NCBI GenBank assembly: GCA_001793015.1
Contig: MGHC01000029.1
Span: 15,381 to 54,189 of the forward strand
Reading direction: 5' to 3'
Origin: Candidatus Woesebacteria bacterium RIFCSPLOWO2_01_FULL_39_10
Lineage (GTDB): Bacteria; Patescibacteriota; Microgenomatia; UBA8517
Length of the DNA stretch: 38,809 nt
The notes under the pieces were generated by a model. The model did not search any database. It saw only the letters and a program-made list of their open reading frames with translations, and had not been told where the DNA came from. Every line of letters starts with the position of its first letter. Positions within the stretch are counted from its first letter, which is position 1. The translations under genes were made by a program, and so were the position numbers. This document shows, one piece after another, positions 7,485 through 15,959 of this stretch.

Positions 7485-8578
7485 TTTTGCTCATTTCCGT
7501 AGTGAGTATCAACCACTGCCGGTACGTAAGCAAAAAAGTTATTATCTCCTTCGAAAACAAAAACGGGCTGATAGTATTCTGTATACTGTCCAGGGTCGTA
7601 ATACCCTAAGTAAACTCTGCGTATGACAGCTTCACCGCCAAGGCCGGGATTGGCGATGTATCCTTTGCCTTCCTGAAGTTCCTGCCAAGCGATTTCGCTT
7701 GTCTTTAGCGGGTACGTTCCAACAGATTTTGCGTCAATTGGGAAATAATGATATTCACCTGCAACTATTTGTCTTTCACCTGCAACTATAAACCAAATAT
7801 TTGCCTCGGGCATATCAGGGGTCACACTTATAACATCCGAGTTGGCTAGTTCTTCAGGTGTTCCAGTTACGGGTTTAGGGTCAAGGCCAAAACCCTTTCT
7901 GAAAAGGTTTACTTTTATTGCATTTGCTTCATTTAAGGCAATGGCATCTACAAATTTATTTCCTTCGTATTTAAGAAATTCGTATGTTGCTACCCCATCT
8001 TTTATATCGTCAGTCTGAAGTTTTGCCTGTTGTAGAAATTGACGGACATGTGTAATTGCTTGCTCGGGTAAGATCGGAGTACCGGAAACAACAGCTGGAT
8101 TTTCATTAATATTGTAATTAATGGAAAATATTCCCGTAATAATATTCATTGTAAGTCTTGATGGAACATTTATTTTTTCAAATATATAGACATTAGGAAT
8201 GCTTTCAACCAAAACTTTTCCATCAGGTTTAAATCCGAGAAGTTGTGCTTTATTTCTGGCGTCATCAACTACAGTAATACTAGTTTGAAATAATGGCATT
8301 GCGTAAACTTCCGCCTGTTCTGTAAGTTTTGGTAATGACCCTTCCGGTAGTTCAAGTTTATAAGTAATATTTTCTGGTATCGATTTTTCAGGAAATGGTA
8401 ATGTTGGTAATTTTCCAAAAGCTACATTCGGTTCAGGCGGTTTGGGAGGAAATATCCGCCTGTATATTGAAAGACCTACATTATAGGTAAGCCTTATGAA
8501 CAAGATAAGGACCAGTAAATATATTCCATACCTGATTGTACGTCTCGAGGCGATTGAGATTTGTGTGAGTGAGCTCAT
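7472..8578 (-). CDS. Membrane-anchored exported protein of unknown function
   Basis: A 368-aa protein with one N-terminal membrane segment (about residues 16-35, GIYLLVLILFIRLTYNVGL). A proline-rich linker follows (FPPKPPEPN) and then a long beta-rich ectodomain, expected on the outer face. The C-terminal block with GYYDPGQYTEYYQPVFVFEG and FAYVPAV recalls repeated exported domains such as YycI/PepSY-like folds, but this is only an impression. No catalytic motif is visible. It has its own well-formed promoter (8614-8642) and converges on the carboxypeptidase gene, overlapping it by 13 bp. Confidence 0.8.
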   Translation of the reverse strand: MSSLTQISIASRRTIRYGIYLLVLILFIRLTYNVGLSIYRRIFPPKPPEPNVAFGKLPTLPFPEKSIPENITYKLELPEGSLPKLTEQAEVYAMPLFQTSITVVDDARNKAQLLGFKPDGKVLVESIPNVYIFEKINVPSRLTMNIITGIFSINYNINENPAVVSGTPILPEQAITHVRQFLQQAKLQTDDIKDGVATYEFLKYEGNKFVDAIALNEANAIKVNLFRKGFGLDPKPVTGTPEELANSDVISVTPDMPEANIWFIVAGERQIVAGEYHYFPIDAKSVGTYPLKTSEIAWQELQEGKGYIANPGLGGEAVIRRVYLGYYDPGQYTEYYQPVFVFEGDNNFFAYVPAVVDTHYGNEQNQEE

Positions 8579-8613
8579 AAATTTTGGTAAAGAAAAAGGT
8601 TCAGATCCTTTTG

Positions 8614-8642
8614 AGTATAACCACCTGCGTGAGATAATTCAA
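8614..8642 (-). promoter_or_regulatory. Sigma-70-type promoter for the gene at 7472-8578
   Basis: On the minus strand: TTGAAT, a 17-bp spacer, then TATACT. The -10 box ends 35 nt before the ATG at 8578, leaving a leader of about 28 nt. Confidence 0.6.
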
Positions 8643-8720
8643 TTTCCTATATTGTAGAAATAACTTTGTAGAAATTCGCGTTCAATTTCAGTTGATATAG
8701 AAATAAAATTGTGGAAATTG

Positions 8721-8726
8721 TAGAAT
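8721..8726 (+). promoter_or_regulatory. Possible -10 box for gltX (TAGAAT)
   Basis: TAGAAT ends 9 nt before the gltX ATG, with no convincing -35. The 157-bp divergent spacer also holds repeated TGTAGAAAT-like words (8656, 8670 and a variant near 8711) of unknown meaning. Confidence 0.3.
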
Positions 8727-8735
8727 TCAATCAAT

Positions 8736-10166
8736 ATGGCTGGTAAAAAGGTAAGAACTCGAATGGCCCCAAGCCCTACTGGCGAATATCACATCGGTCA
8801 TATTAGAACCCTTCTTTATAACTGGGCGTTTGCCAAGAAGATTAAAGGCGACTTTATTCTTCGTATTGAAGATACTGACAGAGAAAGATATGTGGAAGGT
8901 GCAACAGAAAGAATTTTAGAAGTAATTAAGTCATATGGGTTTGATTGGGATGAAGGGCCGGAAATTGGAGGCCCTTACGAACCATATTTTCAATCAAAAA
9001 GACTTGAAATTTATCAGAAATACTCGCAAGAGCTTATTGATAAAGGAGCTGCATATCATTGTTTTTGTAGCGAAGATAGGCTAGCGAAGATGCGTGAGGA
9101 ACAAAAAACCCGCGGAATTGTTTCAACAAAATACGACAGGTTCTGTTTAAAGCTAACAAAGGATGAAGTTGTCAAAAATCTTGAAAATAAATTGCCTTAT
9201 GTTATAAGAATGAAAGTTCCTGATAATAAAGTTGTTTCATTTAACGACATCATTTCCGATAAGATTTCAGTTTCGTCAAACGAAATAGACGATCAGGTTC
9301 TTATCAAATCGGATGGGTTTCCTACTTACCACTTTGCGGTTGTGGTCGACGATCATTTAATGAAAATAACGCATATTATGCGAGGAAATGACTGGATCCC
9401 GTCAACACCAAAGCACGTTCTTTTATACCAATCTTTTGGTTGGGAATTGCCTTACTTTGCTCACATTCCGAATCTAAAAGAGATGGGGGCAGAAAAAAAA
9501 TTATCGAAAAGATATGGTGCGGTTGGAGCAAAAGAGTTTCTTGATGAAGGGTATCTCCCAGCAGCAGTTTTAAATTATTTAATGTTTCTGGGATGGAGTC
9601 CTGATACCGAGAAGGAAATTTATACACTTGAGGAATTTGTTAAAGATTTTTCTATTGAAAAAATTCACAAAACAGATTTGGTTTCCTTCGACCGCAAAAA
9701 ACTTCTCTGGATGAACGGACAGTATATTCAAAAATTAACAGATGAAAATTTTGCAGAAGTTTCTTTAAAATTTGCTCCCGAGGGTATCGATAAAAAGTTT
9801 TTAATTAAAATTGCATCACTTGTGAAATCAAGACTTAAAACACTATCTGAATTGAAAGACCTGATTGAGTTTTTTGTTAAAAAGCCAAAGGTGGACAAAA
9901 AGATATTGGGTGAAAGTTGGGAGAAACATTTGAGGAGTGCTAAAAGTATTATCGAGAAAGAAGACTCTTGGAGTCTAGAAGACTTAAACGATAATTTAAT
10001 GAAAGAAATCGAAGAAAAAGGGTTCAAAACCGGTAAGTTTTTCATGGATCTGAGAATTGCAATAACAGGAAAGAAAGAAACACCTCCAATTAACGACTCG
10101 ATAATTATTTTGGGTAAAGATGAAGTTATAGAAAGATTAAATTCTGTTTTAAGTATTAAGCCATAA
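8736..10166 (+). CDS. gltX: Glutamyl-tRNA synthetase
   Basis: Class I synthetase that charges tRNA with glutamate. The HIGH motif is at residues 19-22 within APSPTGEYHIGH, and the KMSKS-type motif KLSKR is near 254-258. A CxC...C segment near residues 109-139 resembles the zinc-binding region of some GluRS proteins. The length of 476 aa is typical. A GluRS rather than GlnRS identity fits the short bacterial form with an all-helical C-terminal region. If the genome lacks GlnRS, as in many related bacteria, it would be non-discriminating and mischarge tRNA-Gln (a tRNA-Gln gene lies at 20231) for conversion by GatCAB. The next gene follows after 6 bp. Confidence 0.95.
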   Translation: MAGKKVRTRMAPSPTGEYHIGHIRTLLYNWAFAKKIKGDFILRIEDTDRERYVEGATERILEVIKSYGFDWDEGPEIGGPYEPYFQSKRLEIYQKYSQELIDKGAAYHCFCSEDRLAKMREEQKTRGIVSTKYDRFCLKLTKDEVVKNLENKLPYVIRMKVPDNKVVSFNDIISDKISVSSNEIDDQVLIKSDGFPTYHFAVVVDDHLMKITHIMRGNDWIPSTPKHVLLYQSFGWELPYFAHIPNLKEMGAEKKLSKRYGAVGAKEFLDEGYLPAAVLNYLMFLGWSPDTEKEIYTLEEFVKDFSIEKIHKTDLVSFDRKKLLWMNGQYIQKLTDENFAEVSLKFAPEGIDKKFLIKIASLVKSRLKTLSELKDLIEFFVKKPKVDKKILGESWEKHLRSAKSIIEKEDSWSLEDLNDNLMKEIEEKGFKTGKFFMDLRIAITGKKETPPINDSIIILGKDEVIERLNSVLSIKP

Positions 10167-10172
10167 GTTAAT

Positions 10173-11156
10173 ATGGGACAGCTGCCTACTCAGACATATC
10201 ATAATATCGGGAGGAAAAAAGTTGATTCGGATGTTCTTCGTCAGAAACTTAAACTCAAACAGTTTGAAGTAAAAAGAAATGTTTTTGGAAAATATCCTCA
10301 TGTTGGAAAATTCTTCGCCGATAGAGGAATTGACCCAGGAAAAATAAGGGAACATTCAGCAAAATTAATTGGAACTGGTGCAATAGTTGGATCCCTACTT
10401 TTTCTGCCTCCCGTAAGTGTTAAATTCCTTCCAAGTCCACCGGAGCTTCTGGATAAATTTAAAAATAAAATTGACGAATCCGAGGGCAGTGTTAGCAAGA
10501 AAAAAATTCTAGTTGAAACTTTTAACTCTATTTTACCAGTGCGTCCGAGACCGTTAACTCGGGATGAGGAAAAATTGCTCGAACAGATATTTGGTAATAT
10601 TATTGGTATTCCTGCCAGAGCAACGCTTGAAGGAGAGCATCTAAATACGACATACGGATTTATTGGAGCCGAACAGCACCTCCGCCGTTATCCAGGGGAT
10701 TCGGTAAGCGAGCATGGCGAAGGCATCATCTTAAAAGAGGGAATGGCTCCTGGGCTTGGGGCTTGGGGTTATTTTTCACAGTCTCGTGAATCATTAACAG
10801 AAGATTTGGAAGATGTTGAGCGTTGGTACGCAGTTGTTCAAACACTTTATCTTTCTGACTGGAATAAAAGACAACCTTATTTAAAAAATTGGTATAAATA
10901 TAGAAAAGTGCTTATAGTGAATACTCAGAATGGTAATGCGGTTGTTGCGTCAATTGCTGATTCAGGACCGGCTGCTTGGACTGGAAAGCACTTTGGTGGG
11001 AGCCCAGAAGTAATGGAATATCTGGGTGGATCTCGATATAAAAAGGGGGCGGTTATTATTTTTTTTGTTGACGACCCTAAGAATAGAATTCCACTTGGGC
11101 CTGTGGAATACGCTAATCTTAAACTAGGTAGTATGCTTATAAACATAAATAAGTAA
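10173..11156 (+). CDS. Exported or membrane-anchored protein, possible double-psi beta-barrel
   Basis: A 327-aa protein with a long basic N-terminal stretch, one hydrophobic segment (about residues 65-85, GTGAIVGSLLFLPPVSVKF) and a C-terminal globular domain. The C-terminal part contains VLIVNTQNGNAVVASIADSG followed by AAWTGKHFGGSPEVMEYLG. This arrangement (a strand, an NG turn, V-V-A-x-I-x-D-x-G-P) recalls RlpA/expansin-like double-psi beta-barrels acting on cell walls. The resemblance is inferred from pattern only and could be wrong. It starts 6 bp after gltX and is probably co-transcribed. Confidence 0.6.
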   Translation: MGQLPTQTYHNIGRKKVDSDVLRQKLKLKQFEVKRNVFGKYPHVGKFFADRGIDPGKIREHSAKLIGTGAIVGSLLFLPPVSVKFLPSPPELLDKFKNKIDESEGSVSKKKILVETFNSILPVRPRPLTRDEEKLLEQIFGNIIGIPARATLEGEHLNTTYGFIGAEQHLRRYPGDSVSEHGEGIILKEGMAPGLGAWGYFSQSRESLTEDLEDVERWYAVVQTLYLSDWNKRQPYLKNWYKYRKVLIVNTQNGNAVVASIADSGPAAWTGKHFGGSPEVMEYLGGSRYKKGAVIIFFVDDPKNRIPLGPVEYANLKLGSMLININK

Positions 11157-11188
11157 TAAAAACATTATGAGTAAAATTTTTTACTACC

Positions 11189-11194
11189 GGAGGG
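11189..11194 (+). promoter_or_regulatory. Strong ribosome binding site for the gene at 11204
   Basis: GGAGGG stands 9 nt before the ATG. Clear Shine-Dalgarno sequences are rare in this window, so this one stands out and fixes the start. Confidence 0.7.
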
Positions 11195-11203
11195 AACTAT
11201 AAA

Positions 11204-11524
11204 ATGTCACACATTTTCTACGATCATCTAATAATTCTCGAGGAGGTCGAAATTGAAGTTAAAAATATTGCCTCAAGTTCTGAAGAAAGAGAAGAACTTT
11301 GGAAACTTATTGATGAAATTATTCACCACCGGGTTTTGGAAAGCATTTTTGATATTTTGCCCCGAGAACATCACGAAGAATTTCTAACAAAGTTCCACGA
11401 AGCCCCTTATCATGAAGAACTTTTTAATTACTTAAAAGAAAAAACACAACAAGATGTGGAAAAAGTTCTTAGTGAGAAAATACAGGCCTTAGAAAAAGAA
11501 ATTCTGAAAGAGATCAAAGGATGA
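11204..11524 (+). CDS. Small acidic helical protein of unknown function
   Basis: A 106-aa, strongly charged protein predicted to be all-helical, with a C-terminal coiled-coil-like stretch (QQDVEKVLSEKIQALEKEIL). The central block LPREHHEEFLTKFHEAPYHE looks like a conserved feature; similar small proteins recur in CPR genomes as I recall them, without known function. No signal peptide, membrane segment or catalytic motif is seen. It has the best ribosome binding site in the window, which suggests strong translation. It converges on the gene at 11535 with a 10-bp gap. Confidence 0.7.
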   Translation: MSHIFYDHLIILEEVEIEVKNIASSSEEREELWKLIDEIIHHRVLESIFDILPREHHEEFLTKFHEAPYHEELFNYLKEKTQQDVEKVLSEKIQALEKEILKEIKG

Positions 11525-11534
11525 AATTGTGAAG

Positions 11535-12479
11535 TTATCGTTTGAACTTACCAACTTGCTTCTTTGCCCATTTTAAAACTTTTTCTTTATCAATTGTTGC
11601 TAAACAAACGACTTTGTCTCCTGCCCCATAATAAACTAGATACTCATTATTTTTTTCTATTGCCCCACAACTGAAGACAACGTTATTTACCAACCCTTCT
11701 TTTTCATACGACTCCTTGGGTTCCAATATTGGATCGGTTGTCCTCGCTAAAACTTTTGTTGGGTCATTTAAATCCAAAAAGACAATACCAAGTCTATAAA
11801 CTCTTTCGCTAGTCAAGCCATGATAAAATAGTAACCAACCGCATTTTGTTTTTATCGGTGGGCCACCAGCCCCCACCTTAAAAGAATCCCAAGATCCTTG
11901 CCTAGGACCAAAAACTTCTCCTACATCTTTATAATTAACACCGTCTTGTGAAGTTGCTAGCTTAATAGAAGGACTGATCCTATGAAGTAAGTAAAATTTG
12001 CCACCTATTTTTTCAGGAAAAAGTGCCCCGTTTTTGCTATTCACATCTCGTATTATCACACCAGATCTTGAAAACACTTTGAAGTCTTGTGTTGTTGCTA
12101 AGCTCACTCTTATTCTCCACCCCTCGCGCTCATAAAGATCAGAGGCGTAAGGAATAGGTTCAACTCTCGATGCAGCAGTATAAACGACGTAAAAAGTATC
12201 ATTTATCTTTGTCACTCTTGGATCTTCAACGCCAGAGGATTCGTACTTATTTTTTGGCTCAGGCGAAAATACCGGCGTAGAAAGTCTTTCTTCAACTGTA
12301 TCTGGTGATGACAGTCTTGCTAAGCCAAAATAAGAAACGTTTTCTTCGCCTTGCGCTCTATAGAGAAGATTAATTTTCCCTTCATATTCAAAAACTGCAC
12401 AGTTCATGACAGCTTTGGATTCCCAACCGTTTCCTGTGGTTTGCAATATGGGGTTTTTGGGAGATCGGGCAAGTTTCAT
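11535..12479 (-). CDS. GH130-family glycosidase/phosphorylase (five-bladed propeller)
   Basis: Probable beta-mannoside phosphorylase or hydrolase. The GH130 pattern is recognisable: N-terminal SPKNPIL, the GVEDPRV block (about residues 80-86) with the catalytic-site Asp, then YYVVYTAASR-like strands, NGALFPEKIGGKFYLLHR and the late YHGL / YYGAGD motifs. The length of 314 aa is standard. It is the last gene of a minus-strand cluster with two GT4 glycosyltransferases and a six-hairpin-type protein, beginning 3 bp after the GT4 stop codon. Enzymes of this family act on beta-1,2- or beta-1,4-mannosides; the exact substrate cannot be read from the sequence. Confidence 0.85.
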   Translation of the reverse strand: MKLARSPKNPILQTTGNGWESKAVMNCAVFEYEGKINLLYRAQGEENVSYFGLARLSSPDTVEERLSTPVFSPEPKNKYESSGVEDPRVTKINDTFYVVYTAASRVEPIPYASDLYEREGWRIRVSLATTQDFKVFSRSGVIIRDVNSKNGALFPEKIGGKFYLLHRISPSIKLATSQDGVNYKDVGEVFGPRQGSWDSFKVGAGGPPIKTKCGWLLFYHGLTSERVYRLGIVFLDLNDPTKVLARTTDPILEPKESYEKEGLVNNVVFSCGAIEKNNEYLVYYGAGDKVVCLATIDKEKVLKWAKKQVGKFKR

Positions 12480-12482
12480 GGG

Positions 12483-13511
12483 CTATAGTTTATCCGCAAG
12501 TAATTTTTTGTAAACTTCCAGATAACCTTTCGCCATTTTATCCGCGCTAAATTTATCAAAAGCTAAATTCCTGACTTCTACCGGGTTGAATGAAGTTAAA
12601 TTTTTAACAGCATCTGCCGCCTCGTCCAGATTATTTACAATTATTCCCATCCTATTGTCAAAAACTAACTCTGGAAAAGCTCCGCGAGGATACCCTATTG
12701 CTGGAACTCCAGAAGCCAAAGAATCAACTATAGATAAACCAAATGGTTCGTCCCAACTTATCAAAAAAAGCGTGGCAGCAGCCTTTTTAAGCACGGGCAC
12801 ATATTCTGTATAAGCTAAATTACCCAAATACTCAATTTTCCCTGGAGATAAATTTGGTTCAACAGTTTTTCTATAATACTCGGCATCTGTTATTATTCCG
12901 GCAATTTTTAACGGGAAACCTGTCCTTTTAGAAAGTTCTATGGCATCTTCTATTCCTTTTTCTTTTGTTATCCTTCCTGAAAAAAGTAGATACTCTCCTT
13001 TTCCTTCAGAAATTTCATACTTATTAAAATCAACACCATTGTAAACATTTTCGACATAGTTTAAGTAAGGAGCAAATTCTCTTTCCGCATAGGAAATTGA
13101 AACGTAATTTTCCTCTTTCAAATACTCGTGATAAGGTTTATTTTTCCTCTCACAACCCGCTCCATGAAGTGTTGTAACCATTCTCACCCCTAAAAGTTTT
13201 GCAAAAAGAACTGGATGAATATTCAAATGGTTATGGACTATATCAAAGTCTTTTGCTACTTTTATGGCTTCGCTTATGTGAATTAGATTTTTACTATCAC
13301 TGTCTATGCTTTTTTCATCAACTGGTTCTTCCCAAAAAGCTAATAACTTGGCTCGCGTTTTAGCGCTTTTCGTTGCAAAAACAGTTACCTCCACTCCCAT
13401 CTTAACCAACTCTTCGCAGAGGTTATACGAAATAAGCTCCCATGGTCCATAACCTTTTGGTGGAAAATCGTGTTGTATGGGAGCCAAGATTAAGACTTTG
13501 GGTAAATTCAT
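12483..13511 (-). CDS. Glycosyltransferase family 4 protein
   Basis: A GT-B fold sugar transferase. The N-terminal domain starts MNLPKVLILAPIQHDFPPKGYGPWE with a Rossmann-type strand and a glycine-rich loop. The C-terminal domain has GRITKEKGIEDAIEL and the GT4 nucleotide-sugar motif EPFGLSIVDSLASGVPAIGY with E-x7-E-like spacing. The ATG at 13511 was chosen because it overlaps the upstream stop codon in the ATGA arrangement, implying translational coupling; a longer frame upstream is not family-like. No membrane segment is seen, so it probably works at the cytoplasmic face. Confidence 0.88.
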   Translation of the reverse strand: MNLPKVLILAPIQHDFPPKGYGPWELISYNLCEELVKMGVEVTVFATKSAKTRAKLLAFWEEPVDEKSIDSDSKNLIHISEAIKVAKDFDIVHNHLNIHPVLFAKLLGVRMVTTLHGAGCERKNKPYHEYLKEENYVSISYAEREFAPYLNYVENVYNGVDFNKYEISEGKGEYLLFSGRITKEKGIEDAIELSKRTGFPLKIAGIITDAEYYRKTVEPNLSPGKIEYLGNLAYTEYVPVLKKAAATLFLISWDEPFGLSIVDSLASGVPAIGYPRGAFPELVFDNRMGIIVNNLDEAADAVKNLTSFNPVEVRNLAFDKFSADKMAKGYLEVYKKLLADKL

Positions 13512-14500
13512 GTGGCTAAGAGTCCTCGATTCTTCATTTCCAGACTTGCGATAAGAAAACAAATATTTGATTCTGCTCCTGCGTTGGGATTGGGGCCGTA
13601 CTCATATAAACCATCGTAACACGCCCCGTCTTCTCTTATCATATTTTGTTTTTTTAAATTATTCCCCAAAAACCAGCTATAGTAAAACTTGGCTTTATCC
13701 AAATATTTTTCTTTACCCGTAATTTTTTTAGCAGAAAGACAGGTAAGTGTCATATAAGAAATGTCTATTGGTTGCTGATCATAAAAAGCCATATCTTTGC
13801 CCTTTATCCACCAACCCTCATTTCCAACTACAATAGGTACTCCTTCTTTTGTTAAATTATTAAACAAAAATTTTAAGGTTTTTTGTGCAATTACTAAGTA
13901 TTCTCTCTTTTTCAAAAGAGAGTAAGCTGAGAAAAGACTCCAAGGCAGAAGAGCGTTGGCATAAGTCATTTTACTTTCAAACCAAATCCACTCCTCACTT
14001 TTGTTTTTCGAATAAATGTTGGTAAGATTATTCGCTAGAAGTTGAACCGTTTTCAAATTATTAAGTTCTGCTAGTCCAAGTAGCGTGTATGCCATAACCC
14101 TAGGATACGGAGTTTTTACTAAACCTTTCTCTAAGTCCAAAACCACACTATCAATGCTCTTTTTATAGGAATCTCCAAATTTAGAATTTCTAAGTTTTGA
14201 TAGCGCCCATAGAACCTCTGCTGAAGCTTCCTCAAAGTTGTCGAAATTTCCGGTCAATTTCCCAAACTTATCTCTTAACATATCCACTCCTTTATCTTTT
14301 GTAACAGATTCTTCTATTGAATTAAAAAATTGGTCAATTAGTTTCCTGTCCTCCAACAAAATTGCCACCAATAGAGCTCTTGCCTGATCCTCAATTGCAT
14401 AGCCGTAGGAATAATCTTTTTTGTAGCCTTTTGTGAATTGTATAATTCCATTTTTATCTATAAGGCTTTTGAAATAGTCAATGCTTTTAGTGATATCCAT
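13508..14500 (-). CDS. Six-hairpin (alpha/alpha barrel) glycosidase-like protein
   Basis: A 330-aa soluble helical protein. Regularly spaced helix pairs (YSYGYAIEDQARALLVAIL, EASAEVLWALSKL, RVMAYTLLGLAEL, TYANALLPWSLFSAYSLL, DISYMTLTCLSA) and a C-terminal YDGLYEYGPNPNAGAESNICFL fit the (alpha/alpha)6 toroid of six-hairpin glycosidases and related proteins found beside GT4 and GH130 genes. Specific catalytic acids were not identified. It overlaps both neighbours (14 bp with the upstream GT, 4 bp with the downstream GT), so it is tightly coupled to the two glycosyltransferases. Confidence 0.7.
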   Translation of the reverse strand: MDITKSIDYFKSLIDKNGIIQFTKGYKKDYSYGYAIEDQARALLVAILLEDRKLIDQFFNSIEESVTKDKGVDMLRDKFGKLTGNFDNFEEASAEVLWALSKLRNSKFGDSYKKSIDSVVLDLEKGLVKTPYPRVMAYTLLGLAELNNLKTVQLLANNLTNIYSKNKSEEWIWFESKMTYANALLPWSLFSAYSLLKKREYLVIAQKTLKFLFNNLTKEGVPIVVGNEGWWIKGKDMAFYDQQPIDISYMTLTCLSAKKITGKEKYLDKAKFYYSWFLGNNLKKQNMIREDGACYDGLYEYGPNPNAGAESNICFLIASLEMKNRGLLAT

Positions 14501-15698
14501 TTATGGCGTATTTAAATAAGTGAAGGTATTGATGAGCTACATTATTCCAAGTCATTGTTCTTCCAATAAGGTAAGAATTTGTTTCGTAAAGTTCTCTTTC
14601 TTTACTGTCTCTCATAACCCTAACAACAGCTTCTGCGACCGATTCACTGTCCTTAAAGGGAACCAAAATGCCCCTTAATTTTCCAAGCATCTCTTGGGCA
14701 TAAAGATAGGGGGTAGAAATACAAACTTTACCTGCCCCTATTCCATAAGCGAGTGCACCCGAAGCTGCTTGTTGAGCATCAAGGTATGGAGTTATGTAAA
14801 AATCGCTAGCACCAACATAATTCATCAAACTCTTTATGCTTAGGTATTGGTTTACAAACCTAACATGTTTTCCAATGCTTAAATCTTTTACAAGCTTTTT
14901 AAGCTTTTTTCTATAAACATCATTCCCGTTATTTTTTTTCAAGTAAACAGGATGTGTTTCTCCGATTATCAAATAGAGAAAATTTGGAATCTTTTTAACT
15001 ATTCCAGGCACCGCTTGTATTGCAAACTCAAGTCCCTTTGATGGAGAAATAAGATTAATACTTGACATGATTGTGTATTTAGAAAGTTTAATTTTTCTCT
15101 TCCAAGTTTCGGCCTCAAGTTTGGGAAAATCCGGTACTCCGTGATGAATAACAACAATTTTATTTCTATCAACACCATATTTTTCTACCAATATATTTTT
15201 AGCGTTACTTAGCATTACAACTAAAAATCTTGATTTGTTGCAAATGATTCCAAGTATTTTCTCTTGGTTAGCTGAAGGGTTTTCCAATACTGTGTGAAGA
15301 GTTGTTACTATCGGTTTTTTCATTAGGTCTATAAACTCTAAAATTTCCTCCCCGTCGTTCTTACCGTAAATCCCATACTCATGCTGAAGAGAGATTAAAT
15401 CATAATTATTTTCGTTGTTTCCTGTCTTTAATCTATAAGCCAACTCTTTATAATCAAAATTTTCATTTTCGTATAATCTAAACTTAACTTCATGAGGATA
15501 GTGAAGAGATGTACTTATATCGTTATCCAAAGCTGCAATATCGGCAATTTTCGAAGGATTAAGCATATTTATTGCGTTTGTCAGATCTTTAGTGAAAGTT
15601 GCTATTCCGCATTTTCGGGGAATATATGAAGATAGATACAGAACACTTATAGGTTTTATAAGATTATTTAGTTCTTCACCGATGTTTTGCTTTACCAT
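14487..15698 (-). CDS. Glycosyltransferase family 4 protein (first gene of carbohydrate cluster)
   Basis: GT-B fold glycosyltransferase of 403 aa. Near the N-terminus SSYIPRKCGIATFTKDL is typical of one GT4 subgroup that co-occurs with the six-hairpin-like gene and GH130 genes. The LQHEYGIYG and VTTLHTV segments, HHGVPDF, and the C-terminal ASGALAYGIGAGKVCISTPY region support the call. The usual E-x7-E pair is not obvious: DAQQAASGALAYGIGAG replaces it, so the acceptor or donor chemistry may differ from classical GT4 enzymes. Its 3' end overlaps the next gene by 14 bp. Confidence 0.82.
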   Translation of the reverse strand: MVKQNIGEELNNLIKPISVLYLSSYIPRKCGIATFTKDLTNAINMLNPSKIADIAALDNDISTSLHYPHEVKFRLYENENFDYKELAYRLKTGNNENNYDLISLQHEYGIYGKNDGEEILEFIDLMKKPIVTTLHTVLENPSANQEKILGIICNKSRFLVVMLSNAKNILVEKYGVDRNKIVVIHHGVPDFPKLEAETWKRKIKLSKYTIMSSINLISPSKGLEFAIQAVPGIVKKIPNFLYLIIGETHPVYLKKNNGNDVYRKKLKKLVKDLSIGKHVRFVNQYLSIKSLMNYVGASDFYITPYLDAQQAASGALAYGIGAGKVCISTPYLYAQEMLGKLRGILVPFKDSESVAEAVVRVMRDSKERELYETNSYLIGRTMTWNNVAHQYLHLFKYAINGYH

Positions 15699-15959
15699 AA
15701 AGTGGTAAAAAAAAGTTTCTAGAGAGCACCAAGTCTACTAGGTATGAGAAAAGGCAGAATCGCCTGGAGCAGAAAAAGAAAGCGCTTAACTTGTCTCACT
15801 AAAACCATTTTATACCTAAAAACAGTTGAGATCAAACTTAGACTTATGGTTTTTTTGAAGTGAGAAAAGCGAATCAAAGTGCTGCGAACTGTGGATTTAT
15901 GGGGAATACTTCGACTTAGCTTAAGTTTAAATCTATCTAACCACAGAGTTAGAACCTCC
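15699..15959. other. Gene-free spacer with hairpins and a decayed repeat fragment
   Basis: No convincing gene is seen in these 261 bp. An imperfect inverted repeat pairs 15794-15808 (TCTCACT, AAAACCAT) with 15846-15865 (ATGGTTTT, then AGTGAGA). Around 15881-15917 two words (GCTGCGAACTGTGGA and ATACTTCGACTT) are identical to parts of the repeat region at 17837-18010. Confidence 0.5.
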